Origin: Trichobilharzia szidati
Taxonomy: Eukaryota > Platyhelminthes > Trematoda > Strigeidida > Schistosomatidae
Direction of reading: 5' to 3'
Assembly (NCBI GenBank): GCA_944472155.2
Contig: OX235272.1
Location: forward strand, 12,942,354 to 13,006,353
DNA: 64,000 nucleotides
Shown here: piece after piece, positions 32,001 to 35,344 of the stretch
How positions within the stretch are numbered: the stretch's first letter is position 1
Layout of the letters: each line of letters opens with the position of its first letter
Position numbers and translations under genes: made by a program
Notes under the pieces: model-generated
What the model saw: the letters and a program-made list of their open reading frames with translations, nothing else
Databases searched by the model: none
What the model was told of the DNA's origin: nothing

Positions 32001-34697
32001 AGCAGGACCGGAAAAGAGAGGAAGAGTTGTGCATGAAGATGGTAACTCCACGACTTCTGAAACTGAAACTTCAAAGCTTAAGGCTTGAAGCTTAATATCC
32101 ACATCTGGTTAGTTCATAGCGATGACTGTTATGTCCTTCTTTCTGATTTTTCCCTAAAATTATAAAATGAGTCCGTCAGAACTCGTATTTATTTAGTGCG
32201 ATAGATGGCGTTTAAAACCTTTTTAAAGTCTATGTGAAATATACAGGTAAGATCAGTTGGATATTTAGCTGGTTGAACTGCTGATATCTGCACAAGTACA
32301 ACTATCTACAGAATGGTGAGGTATGCTAACGAAGTGTTCCACCTTGGCACGAATAATCTGAAGTTAAAGCATTATCTACTAGGCAATTCGAGCTACAACA
32401 GCCACTTCTCGTGCATTGGGTACCACTTATTATTTCTTTTAATTTAATTTTGCATTTGTTATTGATTGATTGATTACATTGGATCGAAATCTCTGGTCTC
32501 TGTTGACATGTTGGCTCATAGTGAGAACGTTTCATCAGCGTCTGAGGATTACCATTATTTATTTATTATTTATTACTCTTAAGTCGCTGTGGAAATCTGC
32601 TGCAACCAGCACTAGTGTCCGGTTAGCCAGTGCTCCCATAAGGTTCAGAAACCTGACGTGTGCGTCACGAAAAGCTTTTCGAGAGGCCTGATGCAGACCT
32701 TTGTTGACAGCTACTTTTGTTCTTTATTTAAGATCGGATGTCATGAAAAGATTATGCACACATGGAGATCTGGAAATGAACCAATCAAGAACCCATAGCC
32801 CAGCGGTTATATGGAATGAAACGGGGATAGATCAGATACACTCTGAGAAGGTCAGTGAATGAAATCTCGCACCAGGCCGTCGAGTGGAACTCGAACTGAA
32901 AACGGCTAGTTGGGTATCCATCCGATAGTGACATGGCGATTGGATGAGGATGAGGTGAGAGTTTATGAGCAATCGTGGAGCCATCCATAGAAGAAGAATT
33001 CAGAGGACAGGATGAAATAAAGATGTGTCGCTGAATCCCTACATTCCTCTCGGAACTCAGTTGGAATAATAATCATGTAATGACAACATTTATGACTAAC
33101 TCAAGACACCGCGGCAGTCATTTCGCCTCATGGTTTATTTTATTCTTCGCGATATTTAGTTTTAGTTTCCCAGTTGACCTTTAAAAGTATTGAATTGTCA
33201 ATAATGTTATATGCCAGTGGCTGAATTTTTCAGGTTATAACACTCTGGCTTTTGAAGCGATAGGTATTGGGTTTCAGTCTTAGTGGGGAGACCAACACTG
33301 AATGAGAACTAGGTACATTTAGCTTATGTTTTTTGAACAGGATAGGAGCGCGTCCTGAATTCCAGCGCTAGCCATCGCTGGACAAACAACTTTTAACTAT
33401 CAATCAGGTAAATGGATATGACTTCTGATTACTCTCAAACCAATTTTTGCTATTTTAACCTTCACGCATCAAATTTCATTTTTCGATAAAGAAAGGAAGA
33501 CGAAATTTGCAGTATAAAATGATATCATTCTATTTCACAGGTTCTCATCATCTGCAGACTACCTGAAATTACAATGGTTATATAAATGATAATAACATAC
33601 TTTAATGTTTGAGTAGTAGTAGAGAAGAGATAAAATTGACGCATCCGAAAAGGATTTAAGCATTACAAACGTGGATTAGTGAGGAATTTGTACGACAGAG
33701 CCAGGAAGCTATGTTCACCAAACAAGGTCGAAGAAGAACTAGATTTCTTTGAGAAATACCATGAGGGAAAATGGATACCCTAAGGGATTTATACAGAAGT
33801 ATAACAGAGAAAAAGATGAGAAGGAAAAGCATCCAACTGTAGAAAAGAAAAAAAGTGTTTATTTATCTCCCATTCAAAGGAGATGCAGTGTCACAAAAGA
33901 GTGGCAAAAGACTGGAAGGAGCAATAAGTAGAAGCTTCCCGGCAGCAAAACTCATAACAGTTTACAACACCACTCTTTCTATAATCCACTCAAAACTGGA
34001 TAAAAACCTTGCTGATGTCACCTCCAACTGCGTTTATGAATTTACGTGCACTTGCTGGAGCAAGTACATTGGAAGGACAGAAAGAAGGGCTTCTATCCGG
34101 TTTTCTGAACATATTCCAAGAAACCTATGCTTGAAAGGAAGCAAATATTCTCAGAGTGCAATTACCAGACATATTGTTGATACCGGACATCTCGTAGAGA
34201 TTTCTAAGTCCTTCAAAATATTAAATAGACATAGGACAGCAAATTTACTACGATTTGTCGAAGCGATAGCAATCAAACGATTTAAACCAGACTAATGCAT
34301 ACAGAAAGAGAGTGTGATTAACCTCTCACTTAAACATTAAAGTATGTTATTATCATTTATATAACCATTGTAATTTCAGGTAGTCTGCAGATGATGAGAA
34401 CCTGTGAAATAGAATGATATCATTTTATACTGCAATTTCCGTCTGCCTTTCTTTATCGAAATTTATCAAGGGAACCAATTGTATGAAATTTCATTTTTTT
34501 GTAATTTAATAAAATGCTTTGAGAAATGTATTCACCGATACTGGCGTGATTTAGAAAAATATAGAACTGCTAATTATACCCTATTTTCTCATATTTTCAG
34601 ATCATGTATAGATAATTTGAAGCTGGATTTTATAAAGCGCTTAGCAAAGAAGCATGGCGTACAAGCTTTGAAATATCTACAATTTCGCAAAGATTAA
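1995..34697 (+). CDS. LARGE1: LARGE-type xylosyl/glucuronyltransferase, 11 C-terminal exons
   Basis: Spliced gene, exons 1995-2078, 4019-4090, 6503-6634, 9509-9761, 11429-11559, 15685-15875, 20442-20604, 22284-22427, 23363-23563, 30241-30461, 34601-34697. The exon lengths sum to 1689 nt, exactly 563 codons with the stop, and every junction keeps frame with AG/GT borders. The order matches vertebrate LARGE: a GT8 xylosyltransferase domain (about residues 1-180 here, DxD at LDID), a linker, then a GT49/B4GAT1-like glucuronyltransferase domain (about 280-562, DxD at IDIDFLP). LARGE proteins are Golgi type II membrane enzymes that polymerise the xylose-glucuronate repeat (matriglycan) on alpha-dystroglycan. 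Vertebrate LARGE1 is about 756 residues, so the N-terminal anchor, stem and start of the GT8 domain lie left of the window. Family assignment is very secure; the worm substrate is inferred. Confidence 0.93.
2299..2508 (-). repeat. tRNA-derived SINE type 1 (RTE-tailed)
   Basis: Minus orientation: head GCGTCGGTGGCATGGCGG with B box GGTTCGATCCCC, body, and 3' end GAAGCCCTATGTTTCACT followed by GGGGAACGTAAAGG. The anticodon-arm part of the head has lost about 10 bases relative to other copies. Confidence 0.8.
2511..2770 (-). repeat. tRNA-derived SINE type 3
   Basis: Minus orientation: A box TAGCTTAGTGGTAACG and B-box-like GGGTTTGAATTTG, followed by the type 3 body (CTTCTAGATAGCAGATAC, GGTCCAAGGCTTCC). 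It matches the complete copy at 19655-19992 and abuts the type 1 SINE on its left. Confidence 0.65.
2809..3430 (-). mobile_element. RTE-clade LINE, subfamily 2, 3' fragment
   Basis: Minus strand; the 3' end at the left reads GCCCTATGTTTCTCTAGG then AATTAAAGGAAATAATAA. The coding remnants (connector and C-terminal region after the reverse transcriptase) are full of stops. 5' truncated. Confidence 0.75.
3490..4018. other. intron sequence without recognised feature
   Basis: AT-rich LARGE intron up to the acceptor at 4018; no repeat recognised apart from low-complexity TTTA near 3870. Confidence 0.5.
4019..4090 (+). CDS. LARGE1: LARGE exon, GT8 domain
   Basis: Acceptor TCTATTGCAG ends at 4018 and donor GTAGGT begins at 4091; 24 codons, phase 0/0. 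It reads IGLVANQSPWYL then WPAW, equivalent to GLVENQSDWYLGN...RPWPALG of vertebrate LARGE. The exon is only 72 nt. Confidence 0.9.
4427..5352 (+). mobile_element. RTE-clade LINE, subfamily 2, 3' half
   Basis: Starts at the FADD box (GGATTTCGCCGATGATA) and runs through KIGLQVNVEKTEVMKI, a CAA/CAG tract, GTDED, a DQRLALRVIKSISNNL block and the 3' end GCCCTATATTCCTCTGG...AATTAAAGGAAACAAT. Several frameshifts. 5' truncated inside the reverse transcriptase. Confidence 0.8.
5430..6380 (-). mobile_element. ancient RTE-clade LINE remnant
   Basis: On the minus strand, blocks such as GGATTTCAAGTAAACATAAA and GCATTTCTTGGATGACTTATT parallel the subfamily 2 FADD and ...LQVNIEKTEVM regions. Divergence is high and no open frame remains. 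Confidence 0.5.
6503..6634 (+). CDS. LARGE1: LARGE exon, GT8 domain (YNTGVMLL)
   Basis: Acceptor TTTTATAAG ends at 6502 and donor GTTAGT begins at 6635; 44 codons, phase 0/0. YNTGVMLLHLDRLRK matches the FNTGVILLLLDKLRK signature of LARGE, and the exon closes with SLADQ, as in the human protein. The NTGV segment is typical of GT8 enzymes. Confidence 0.95.
6695..7030 (-). mobile_element. RTE endonuclease-domain fragment
   Basis: The minus frame 6959-6699 reads YNVRSWLG, REQMERMWK and HTEGVAIMIS. This fits the apurinic-like endonuclease of RTE/SR2-type LINEs, whose consensus has NVRTMYEAG and HTQGVALMLS. Only this N-terminal part is present. Confidence 0.6.
7163..7252 (+). mobile_element. RTE subfamily 1 fragment, inverted next to a second copy
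   Basis: Ninety bases of the subfamily 1 block that encodes TKFGFSIQTSVKSVSSSIR, in plus orientation, joined directly to the 3' end of the minus-strand copy that follows. Confidence 0.7.
7250..8749 (-). mobile_element. RTE-clade LINE, subfamily 1, RT to 3' end
   Basis: Minus strand. Starts at 8749 and encodes NCKNWRGIMLLSKQSKIL, GFRKGKSSSHQIATIRI, FEKAFDSVDHEVIWKLL, a FADD-like box, KTEVMKITNQ and a connector, ending GAAGCCCTATATTTTACTAG. Palm motifs are recognisable but split by frameshifts. The endonuclease half is absent. Its 5' end coincides with that of the copy at 30.5-32 kb. Confidence 0.85.
8750..9150. other. intron with SM-alpha-like scrap and inverted repeat
   Basis: 8885-8935 resembles the SM-alpha 3' part (CAGAGAACCACTGAAAACC). 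It is enclosed by an imperfect inverted pair, TTTGGTCACGAACT near 8877 and AGTTCGCGACCAAA near 8937. The rest was not recognised. Confidence 0.4.
9509..9761 (+). CDS. LARGE1: LARGE exon, end of GT8 domain
   Basis: Acceptor CATAATTAAG ends at 9508. The consensus donor GTAAGT begins at 9762, so the exon ends in phase 1 and its last C joins GC of the next exon to give Arg. It encodes DIINTALVKYP, LPCEWNVQL and IAHFNHPIK, matching LPCFWNVQL and VIHWNSPKK in vertebrate LARGE. The open frame runs past the donor into intron and SINE sequence; that extension is not coding. Confidence 0.93.
9799..9879 (-). repeat. circularly permuted tRNA-like SINE head
   Basis: On the minus strand the anticodon-arm, B-box and 3' acceptor half (GCTCGCCGACCATGCAC through CAGCCGACG) comes first. 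A 7-base linker GACTCCA follows, then the 5' acceptor and A-box half (CGTCGGTGGCACAGCGG). Other copies have the opposite order. It is directly followed by an RTE copy at 9880. Not a functional tRNA gene on this evidence. Confidence 0.6.
9880..10918 (+). mobile_element. RTE-clade LINE, subfamily 2, 3' half
   Basis: Begins TTGAGGAGTAAGACAAGG (GVRQGCLL region) and runs through a degenerate FADD box (DFADVICLISHKLEDM), connector and 3' tail GGAATTAAAGGAAACAATAA. Its left junction is the same as that of the copy at 14347. Multiple frameshifts. Confidence 0.8.
10921..11228 (+). mobile_element. older RTE 3' fragment
   Basis: Ends in AATGATAATAATAATAAT and contains GATGATATGGAGGAGGTCG, parallel to the GAGGAGGTCATGTGAAG block of subfamily 2. 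Lies tail-to-head with the previous copy. Confidence 0.5.
11429..11559 (+). CDS. LARGE1: LARGE exon, linker between the two domains
   Basis: Acceptor TATTGCAG ends at 11428, entered in phase 1. Donor GTAATT begins at 11560, phase 0. LKLKRQFVRMYRYYQNLDG aligns with the NLLRREL region at the end of the vertebrate GT8 domain; the remainder is linker and poorly conserved. Confidence 0.88.
11560..12175. other. intron, mostly unassigned
   Basis: No exon recognised. 11890-12175 may be the 3' untranslated part of the following SR2-like element (ends near CTGGCTTAGAC), but no clear terminus was seen. Confidence 0.35.
12176..13065 (-). mobile_element. SR2/SjR2-like RTE LINE, partial
   Basis: The minus strand encodes GVRQGCPLSPFLFNFIISVL, LVDLEYADNKVLLGDDADK, FGMRFAPSVKCKM and ETWPLRVEDMKRLAVFDHRC. 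These blocks are typical of the platyhelminth SR2-type RTE reverse transcriptase. The YADD box is YADN here and frames are broken. Distinct from subfamilies 1 and 2. Confidence 0.75.
13258..13405 (-). repeat. degenerate SINE type 1
   Basis: The minus-orientation head keeps GTTCGATCCTCGGCCGAC, and the body CCTCTCCTGTTTACTCC parallels type 1. 3' tail absent. Confidence 0.5.
13706..13990 (-). repeat. SM-alpha-like SINE
   Basis: The minus strand has a tRNA-like 5' part (GACTGAATGGTATACGAGCT, CTTGTAACCAGAAGGTCC), then GGAGTCCGAAACAGCTGTCC, then the common 3' end ATGATGAAATCCTCCAACCA. Most of the hammerhead stem II region is deleted here. Confidence 0.65.
13991..14346. other. intron without recognised feature
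   Basis: AT-rich; nothing recognised. Confidence 0.45.
14347..15366 (+). mobile_element. RTE-clade LINE, subfamily 2, 3' half
   Basis: Same start as the copy at 9880 (TTGAGGAGTAAGACAAGG). FADD box LDFADDICLISHKLEDMQV intact at 14478-14535, then KTEVMKIPGQ, a short CAA tract, connector, and 3' end GGAATTAAAGGAAACAATAATAA. Frameshifts near 14585 and 14750. Confidence 0.82.
15367..15684. other. intron without recognised feature
   Basis: Unassigned AT-rich sequence up to the exon acceptor. Confidence 0.45.
15685..15875 (+). CDS. LARGE1: LARGE exon, linker and start of second domain
   Basis: Acceptor TTTTTATAG ends at 15684. Donor GTAATT begins at 15876, leaving phase 2 so that AG plus G of the next exon gives Arg. 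It contains HRIHPYFLHHNI, equivalent to HRTHLYFLHYEY, and ends SLVSQLTFDR, equivalent to LVAQLSMDR, where the B4GAT1-like domain starts. Confidence 0.9.
15876..16250. other. intron without recognised feature
   Basis: Unassigned AT-rich sequence after the exon donor. Confidence 0.45.
16252..16456 (-). repeat. tRNA-derived SINE type 2
   Basis: Minus orientation: B box GGTTCGATCCCC, head arm GACCATGCACATGGTC, body GATATCTATGGTCGGCC, and 3' part GCTGAAAATTCCACAC with a TTTTATTTTATTT A-tail complement at the left. The A box is mutated (GCGGATACAGTGG). Confidence 0.78.
16525..17670 (-). mobile_element. Penelope-like element, family C, with inverted ends
   Basis: The minus frame 17330-16989 encodes a GIY-YIG nuclease: IYQFTCSCGAKYIGRTQRQV, EHCPDWLARG, AEALAIRDLKPDHCIQK. 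It is flanked by inverted copies of about 115 bp at 16529-16645 and 17547-17664 (sharing AAGAAAATTTTCTTTTCGAC and CATGAGCTGTACAATC). The reverse transcriptase is missing or reduced. In PLEs the GIY-YIG domain nicks the target. Confidence 0.8.
17870..18340 (+). mobile_element. CR1-like LINE fragment
   Basis: Plus-strand remnants matching the intact CR1-like copies near 36-41 kb: LTDVPQGAAFPSFSFLLHDL-like text, then WSLSGGLKLNPSKCRVVNF. Cut off at its right by an RTE insertion. Confidence 0.7.
18344..18893 (+). mobile_element. RTE-clade LINE, subfamily 1, 3' fragment
   Basis: From TCAGCATCAGCAACAAAATT through the MDQKL/LLYGWIR block to GAAGCCCTATGTTCCACTAG and AACAATAATAATAA. Inserted in a CR1-like fragment. 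No open frame longer than the first 60 codons. Confidence 0.8.
18894..19385. other. intron without recognised feature
   Basis: Unassigned AT-rich sequence. Confidence 0.45.
19386..20320 (-). mobile_element. RTE-clade LINE, subfamily 1, split by a SINE
   Basis: Minus strand; 3' end GAAGCCCTATTTTCCACTAG at the left. The element is interrupted at 19655-19992 and resumes with CTCCTGCATATTTGTTG; without the insert the two parts are continuous. The right end is near 20320 in the GTCAAATCGAGAATCGG block. Confidence 0.82.
19655..19992 (-). repeat. tRNA-derived SINE type 3, complete insertion
   Basis: Flanked by CATCTTCACTTT at 19643-19654 and 19993-20004, a 12-bp target-site duplication inside an RTE copy. 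Minus-strand head: A box TAGCTCAGTGG, B box GGTTCGAATCT. One end carries a perfect 22-bp inverted pair at 19868-19889 and about 19971-19992 (arm begins TTTTGATTTGACACTATG). Confidence 0.78.
20442..20604 (+). CDS. LARGE1: LARGE exon, GT49 domain
   Basis: Acceptor TTTACAG ends at 20441 and the perfect donor GTAAGT begins at 20605, phase 0. It reads WLGPISLALYLTDREA and later NIGYHVVYVDG, matching WEGPISLALYLSDAEA and NVGYHIVYKEG of vertebrate LARGE. Confidence 0.95.
20655..20745 (+). repeat. tRNA-like SINE head, unassigned type
   Basis: ATAGCTCATTGACAG (A-box-like), then CACGTTCGATTCCC (B-box-like) 40 bases on. It just follows the LARGE exon donor. No other copy was recognised in the window. 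Confidence 0.35.
20746..21477. other. intron without recognised feature
   Basis: AT-rich; a TATATATGTGTATATATA run near 20750 is the only notable low-complexity tract. Confidence 0.45.
21478..21690 (-). repeat. tRNA-derived SINE type 1, head truncated
   Basis: Minus orientation: 3' end GAAGCCCTATGTTCCACT with GGGGAAAGTGAAGG, full body, and head from the B box GGTTCGATCCCC to the anticodon arm. The A-box half is lost at 21690. Confidence 0.78.
21899..22097 (-). repeat. tRNA-derived SINE type 2
   Basis: Minus orientation: GCGTTGGTGGCACAGTGG A-box end at the right, B box GGTTCGATCCCC, body, and 3' part GCTGAAAATTCCATAC. It lies in the intron just before the DxD exon of LARGE domain 2. Confidence 0.8.
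22284..22427 (+). CDS. LARGE1: LARGE exon with second DxD motif
   Basis: Acceptor CACTTTAG ends at 22283 and donor GTGAGT begins at 22428; 48 codons, phase 0/0. It reads KFYPINTLRNIAIKY and then FHIDIDFLP, the counterpart of FYPVNLLRNVAMKH and LSDIDFLP. The DID of the glucuronyltransferase site is intact. No open frame from an ATG marks this exon. Confidence 0.93.
22650..23214 (-). mobile_element. RTE-clade LINE, subfamily 1, 3' fragment
   Basis: Minus strand; 3' end GAAGCCCTATGTTCCACTAG then AACACTAATAATAATG at the left. Carries the LLYGSET-like connector block near 23120-23160 and a CTGACTTGA duplication. It sits between two LARGE exons, inverted relative to the copy at 18344. Confidence 0.82.
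23363..23563 (+). CDS. LARGE1: LARGE exon, GT49 domain
   Basis: Acceptor TTTTTTAG ends at 23362; 67 codons, phase 0/0. VVPAFETFKNHLSLP and the later HEIWSAGHMSTNYSHW match VPAFETLRYRLSFP and HVWTKGHAPTNFAKW. The donor is the first of several GT sites inside a GTGA tetranucleotide repeat (23564-23580). Confidence 0.95.
23564..23580 (+). repeat. GTGA tetranucleotide repeat at a splice donor
   Basis: Four GTGA units plus G directly after the exon's last GAA codon. Three GTGAGT sites and one GTGAGA lie 4 bp apart. Confidence 0.85.
24080..24265 (-). mobile_element. Penelope-like GIY-YIG C-terminal fragment
   Basis: Minus strand, one frame, encodes CLIDHLVQTGHKASVDESF and LLQTAEAIAIRLKQPVLCVQ then a stop, the C-terminal part of the GIY-YIG ORF of families C/D. 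No ATG; too broken to show as a long open frame. Confidence 0.6.
24470..25695 (+). mobile_element. RTE-clade LINE, subfamily 2, from RT palm to 3' end
   Basis: Starts in the palm (FIDFEKGFDSVDQEV), then CQVIHNKKLTDAFEV, GVRQGC-like, a degenerate FADD box (GFANHDVCLISHKLED), connector, and 3' end GAATTAGAGGAAATAATAG. Frameshifted throughout. Confidence 0.8.
25696..26255. other. intron without recognised feature
   Basis: Unassigned; 26040-26250 could be the degraded 5' part of the following PLE, but no motif supports it. Confidence 0.4.
26256..27553 (+). mobile_element. Penelope-like element, family B, RT to 3' end
   Basis: Plus strand: RT piece YEQVKGTPMGSPISGLIAEA, then VYRKSTHTDQILNYNSNN, RNFIKRHIPP, and GIY-YIG IIYKIDCINCEKHYIGQSGR with RLRIHEHKLAVK. 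Broken by stops near 26518 and 26900. The 3' region 27330-27553 carries the hammerhead-like motif (27473-27502). It ends at CACATCAAAAT-like sequence, where a family A element begins. Confidence 0.82.
27470..27510 (+). ncRNA. hammerhead-like motif in PLE 3' repeat
   Basis: CTGAAGA at 27473-27479, a TCACC/GGTGA hairpin, then GAAA at 27499-27502 followed by GCTTCGC. This is the CUGANGA...GAAA arrangement of hammerhead cores. Stem I/III pairing and the cleavage site could not be settled by eye. Confidence 0.4.
27554..28170 (+). mobile_element. Penelope-like element, family A, 3' part, SINE-split
   Basis: Plus strand: VLPYKDGTSETLQKIL, then CNDCEVNYIGHTGRLG (GIY-YIG), interrupted at 27895-28095 by SINE type 2 and resuming as LERSSAIALHSF. 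Fused head-to-tail to the family B element on its left. Confidence 0.7.
27896..28095 (+). repeat. tRNA-derived SINE type 2 nested in PLE
   Basis: GCGTCGGTGGCACAGTGG start, B box GGTTCGATCCCC, acceptor partner CCGACGC, body GATATCTATGGTCGGCC, 3' part GCTGAAAATTCCATAC, and an AATAATATAAAAAATAAA tail. Confidence 0.85.
28190..28500 (-). repeat. SM-alpha-like SINE
   Basis: Minus strand: CTTGTAACCAGAAGGTCCTG tRNA-like arm, GAAGAGTCCCAAACTAGG, CTGACGAAACAGGTGTCC, AGTACTCCCAGCTGG, and end ATGATGAAGTCCTCCAACCA. The hammerhead half GACGAAAC is kept; the CTGATGA half is ATGAAGA. A plus-strand 3' fragment of the same family follows at 28535-28622. Confidence 0.7.
28535..28622 (+). repeat. SM-alpha-like 3' fragment, inverted
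   Basis: CCAGTACTCCCAGATTTTCC to CTCATGATGAAATCAACC, the 3' portion of the family, in opposite orientation to the neighbouring copy. Confidence 0.6.
28862..29088 (+). repeat. tRNA-derived SINE type 1, complete
   Basis: GCGTCGGTGGCACAGCGG head, B box GGTTCGATCCCC, acceptor partner CGACGC, body, then TTGAAGCCCTATGTTCCACT and GTGAAGGAATAAAAA tail. The tail matches the RTE subfamily 1 3' end. Confidence 0.85.
29395..30085 (+). mobile_element. Penelope-like element, family D, GIY-YIG and 3' end
   Basis: Plus strand: FTCVCGSSYIGRTERRRAYL, RFSEHVPKSLRLKG, frameshift near 29580, then AEAFSIKRLKPDL and a stop. The 3' region ends AAGGGGAATACATGTATG, parallel to the end of the family D copy at 34485. 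It contains GTGACGAGAAGG...CGACGAAATA near 29987. Confidence 0.72.
30241..30461 (+). CDS. LARGE1: LARGE exon, GT49 core (FIGFGWNK)
   Basis: A long pyrimidine tract and TTATTATAAG precede 30241; donor GTAAGT begins at 30462, phase 2. It reads VQWSADYEPYVIVSRD, FIGFGWNKASYIMALD and HLPHPPSFEVF, matching VEWEADFEPYVVVRRD, FVGFGWNKVAHIMELD and HMPHAPSFD. This is the most conserved part of the second catalytic domain. Confidence 0.96.
30486..31991 (-). mobile_element. RTE-clade LINE, subfamily 1, RT to 3' end
   Basis: Minus strand; longest open frame of the family, 31283-30633 (216 codons): KTGLQVNIDKTEVMKI, a glutamine tract, TINGRDLKEVTSFTYL, TKFGFSIQTSVKSVSSS. The palm region is at 31560-31950 (SVDREVIWKLL-like). 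3' end GAAGCCGTATGTTCCACTAG. Its 5' breakpoint is the same as in the copy ending at 8749. Confidence 0.85.
32745..33078 (+). mobile_element. ancient RTE 3' fragment
   Basis: Plus strand: CAGGCCGTCGAGTGGAACTC, then GAATCCCTACATTCCTCTCG and GGAATAATAATCATG, a diverged version of the subfamily 2 tail. Confidence 0.6.
33484..34485 (+). mobile_element. Penelope-like element, family D, bounded, inverted ends
   Basis: Flanked by AAATTTCATTTTT at 33471-33483 and 34486-34498, a 13-bp target-site duplication. Near-identical inverted ends of about 135 bp (33484-33615 and 34335-34460). Inside is one GIY-YIG frame to 34295: YEFTCTCWSKYIGRTERRAS, RFSEHIPRNLCLKG, VEAIAIKRFKPD. No reverse transcriptase, so the copy is non-autonomous. 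It lies in the last LARGE intron. Confidence 0.85.
34601..34697 (+). CDS. LARGE1: LARGE terminal exon with stop
   Basis: Acceptor ATATTTTCAG ends at 34600. The entry phase completes Arg, and the exon encodes KKHGVQALKYLQFRKD and a TAA at 34695-34697, matching RRYGFAALKYL near the human C terminus. A 1-kb Penelope-like insertion ends about 115 bp upstream of it. Confidence 0.93.
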
Positions 34698-35344
34698 CAT
34701 CGAGATGAAATATTAAAAAAAAACGCAATCAGGTTAACGCCAGTTTATTTTTGCAACACAGAAAGAAACACTTCAATCTACCATGGACAACGTCAATCCC
34801 CAGGTTAAATAACAAGTGAAAAGAAACAGAGGGAACATGAGTTGTTATAATCTCAAGCCATTTTGAAATGATAGTCGAAATTTTCTCTTTTTTTAAAGAA
34901 CGACGGATTGTTCAATGGAGGCTAAATAAAAATTACTCTTTCTCCACCGGAAGCATCCAGGAAACTTTGTCGGAGAGCTTCATTGTACATATTGTTGTGT
35001 TAAAATTAAATTAGTATTGTTAAAGAAACAGATTATAAGCAAGCCTTTCACCTAGTCCAGTTTGCCTTTTTAATTGATAACCGGCACTTATGATTAGATC
35101 TTTATCTTGTAAAGTGCTTTCTATTGTACAGAATATCAGAATGCCAAAAAAGTATAATAATAAATAAAAGAACTAGTCAATGGAAAATACAGGTGCAGTT
35201 TTTTTCTTTCCAGATAAGTTTGGTATCTAAATGGCAAAATGATTACCCCTTTGACAGCTTCTTTCAGTCGTAATTTCAAGAGCTTCGACATTGAAAATAC
35301 TTTAAGGACAAAATATTTAGTCCTTTGAAGGTTGAATACCACAG
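34698..35344. other. 3' flank of LARGE, no further gene
   Basis: Presumed 3' UTR to about 34950, then unassigned AT-rich sequence up to the CR1-like 3' end. Confidence 0.5.
34925..34930 (+). terminator. candidate LARGE polyadenylation signal
   Basis: AATAAA about 230 bp after the LARGE stop, in AT-rich sequence. It is the first canonical hexamer noticed downstream; others follow near 35160. Transcript ends would decide. Confidence 0.35.

Noticed and set aside
33484..34485. DNA transposon with terminal inverted repeats
   Set aside because: The internal frame is GIY-YIG of the Penelope type, the TSD is 13 bp and the end structure matches other PLE copies; no transposase motif seen.
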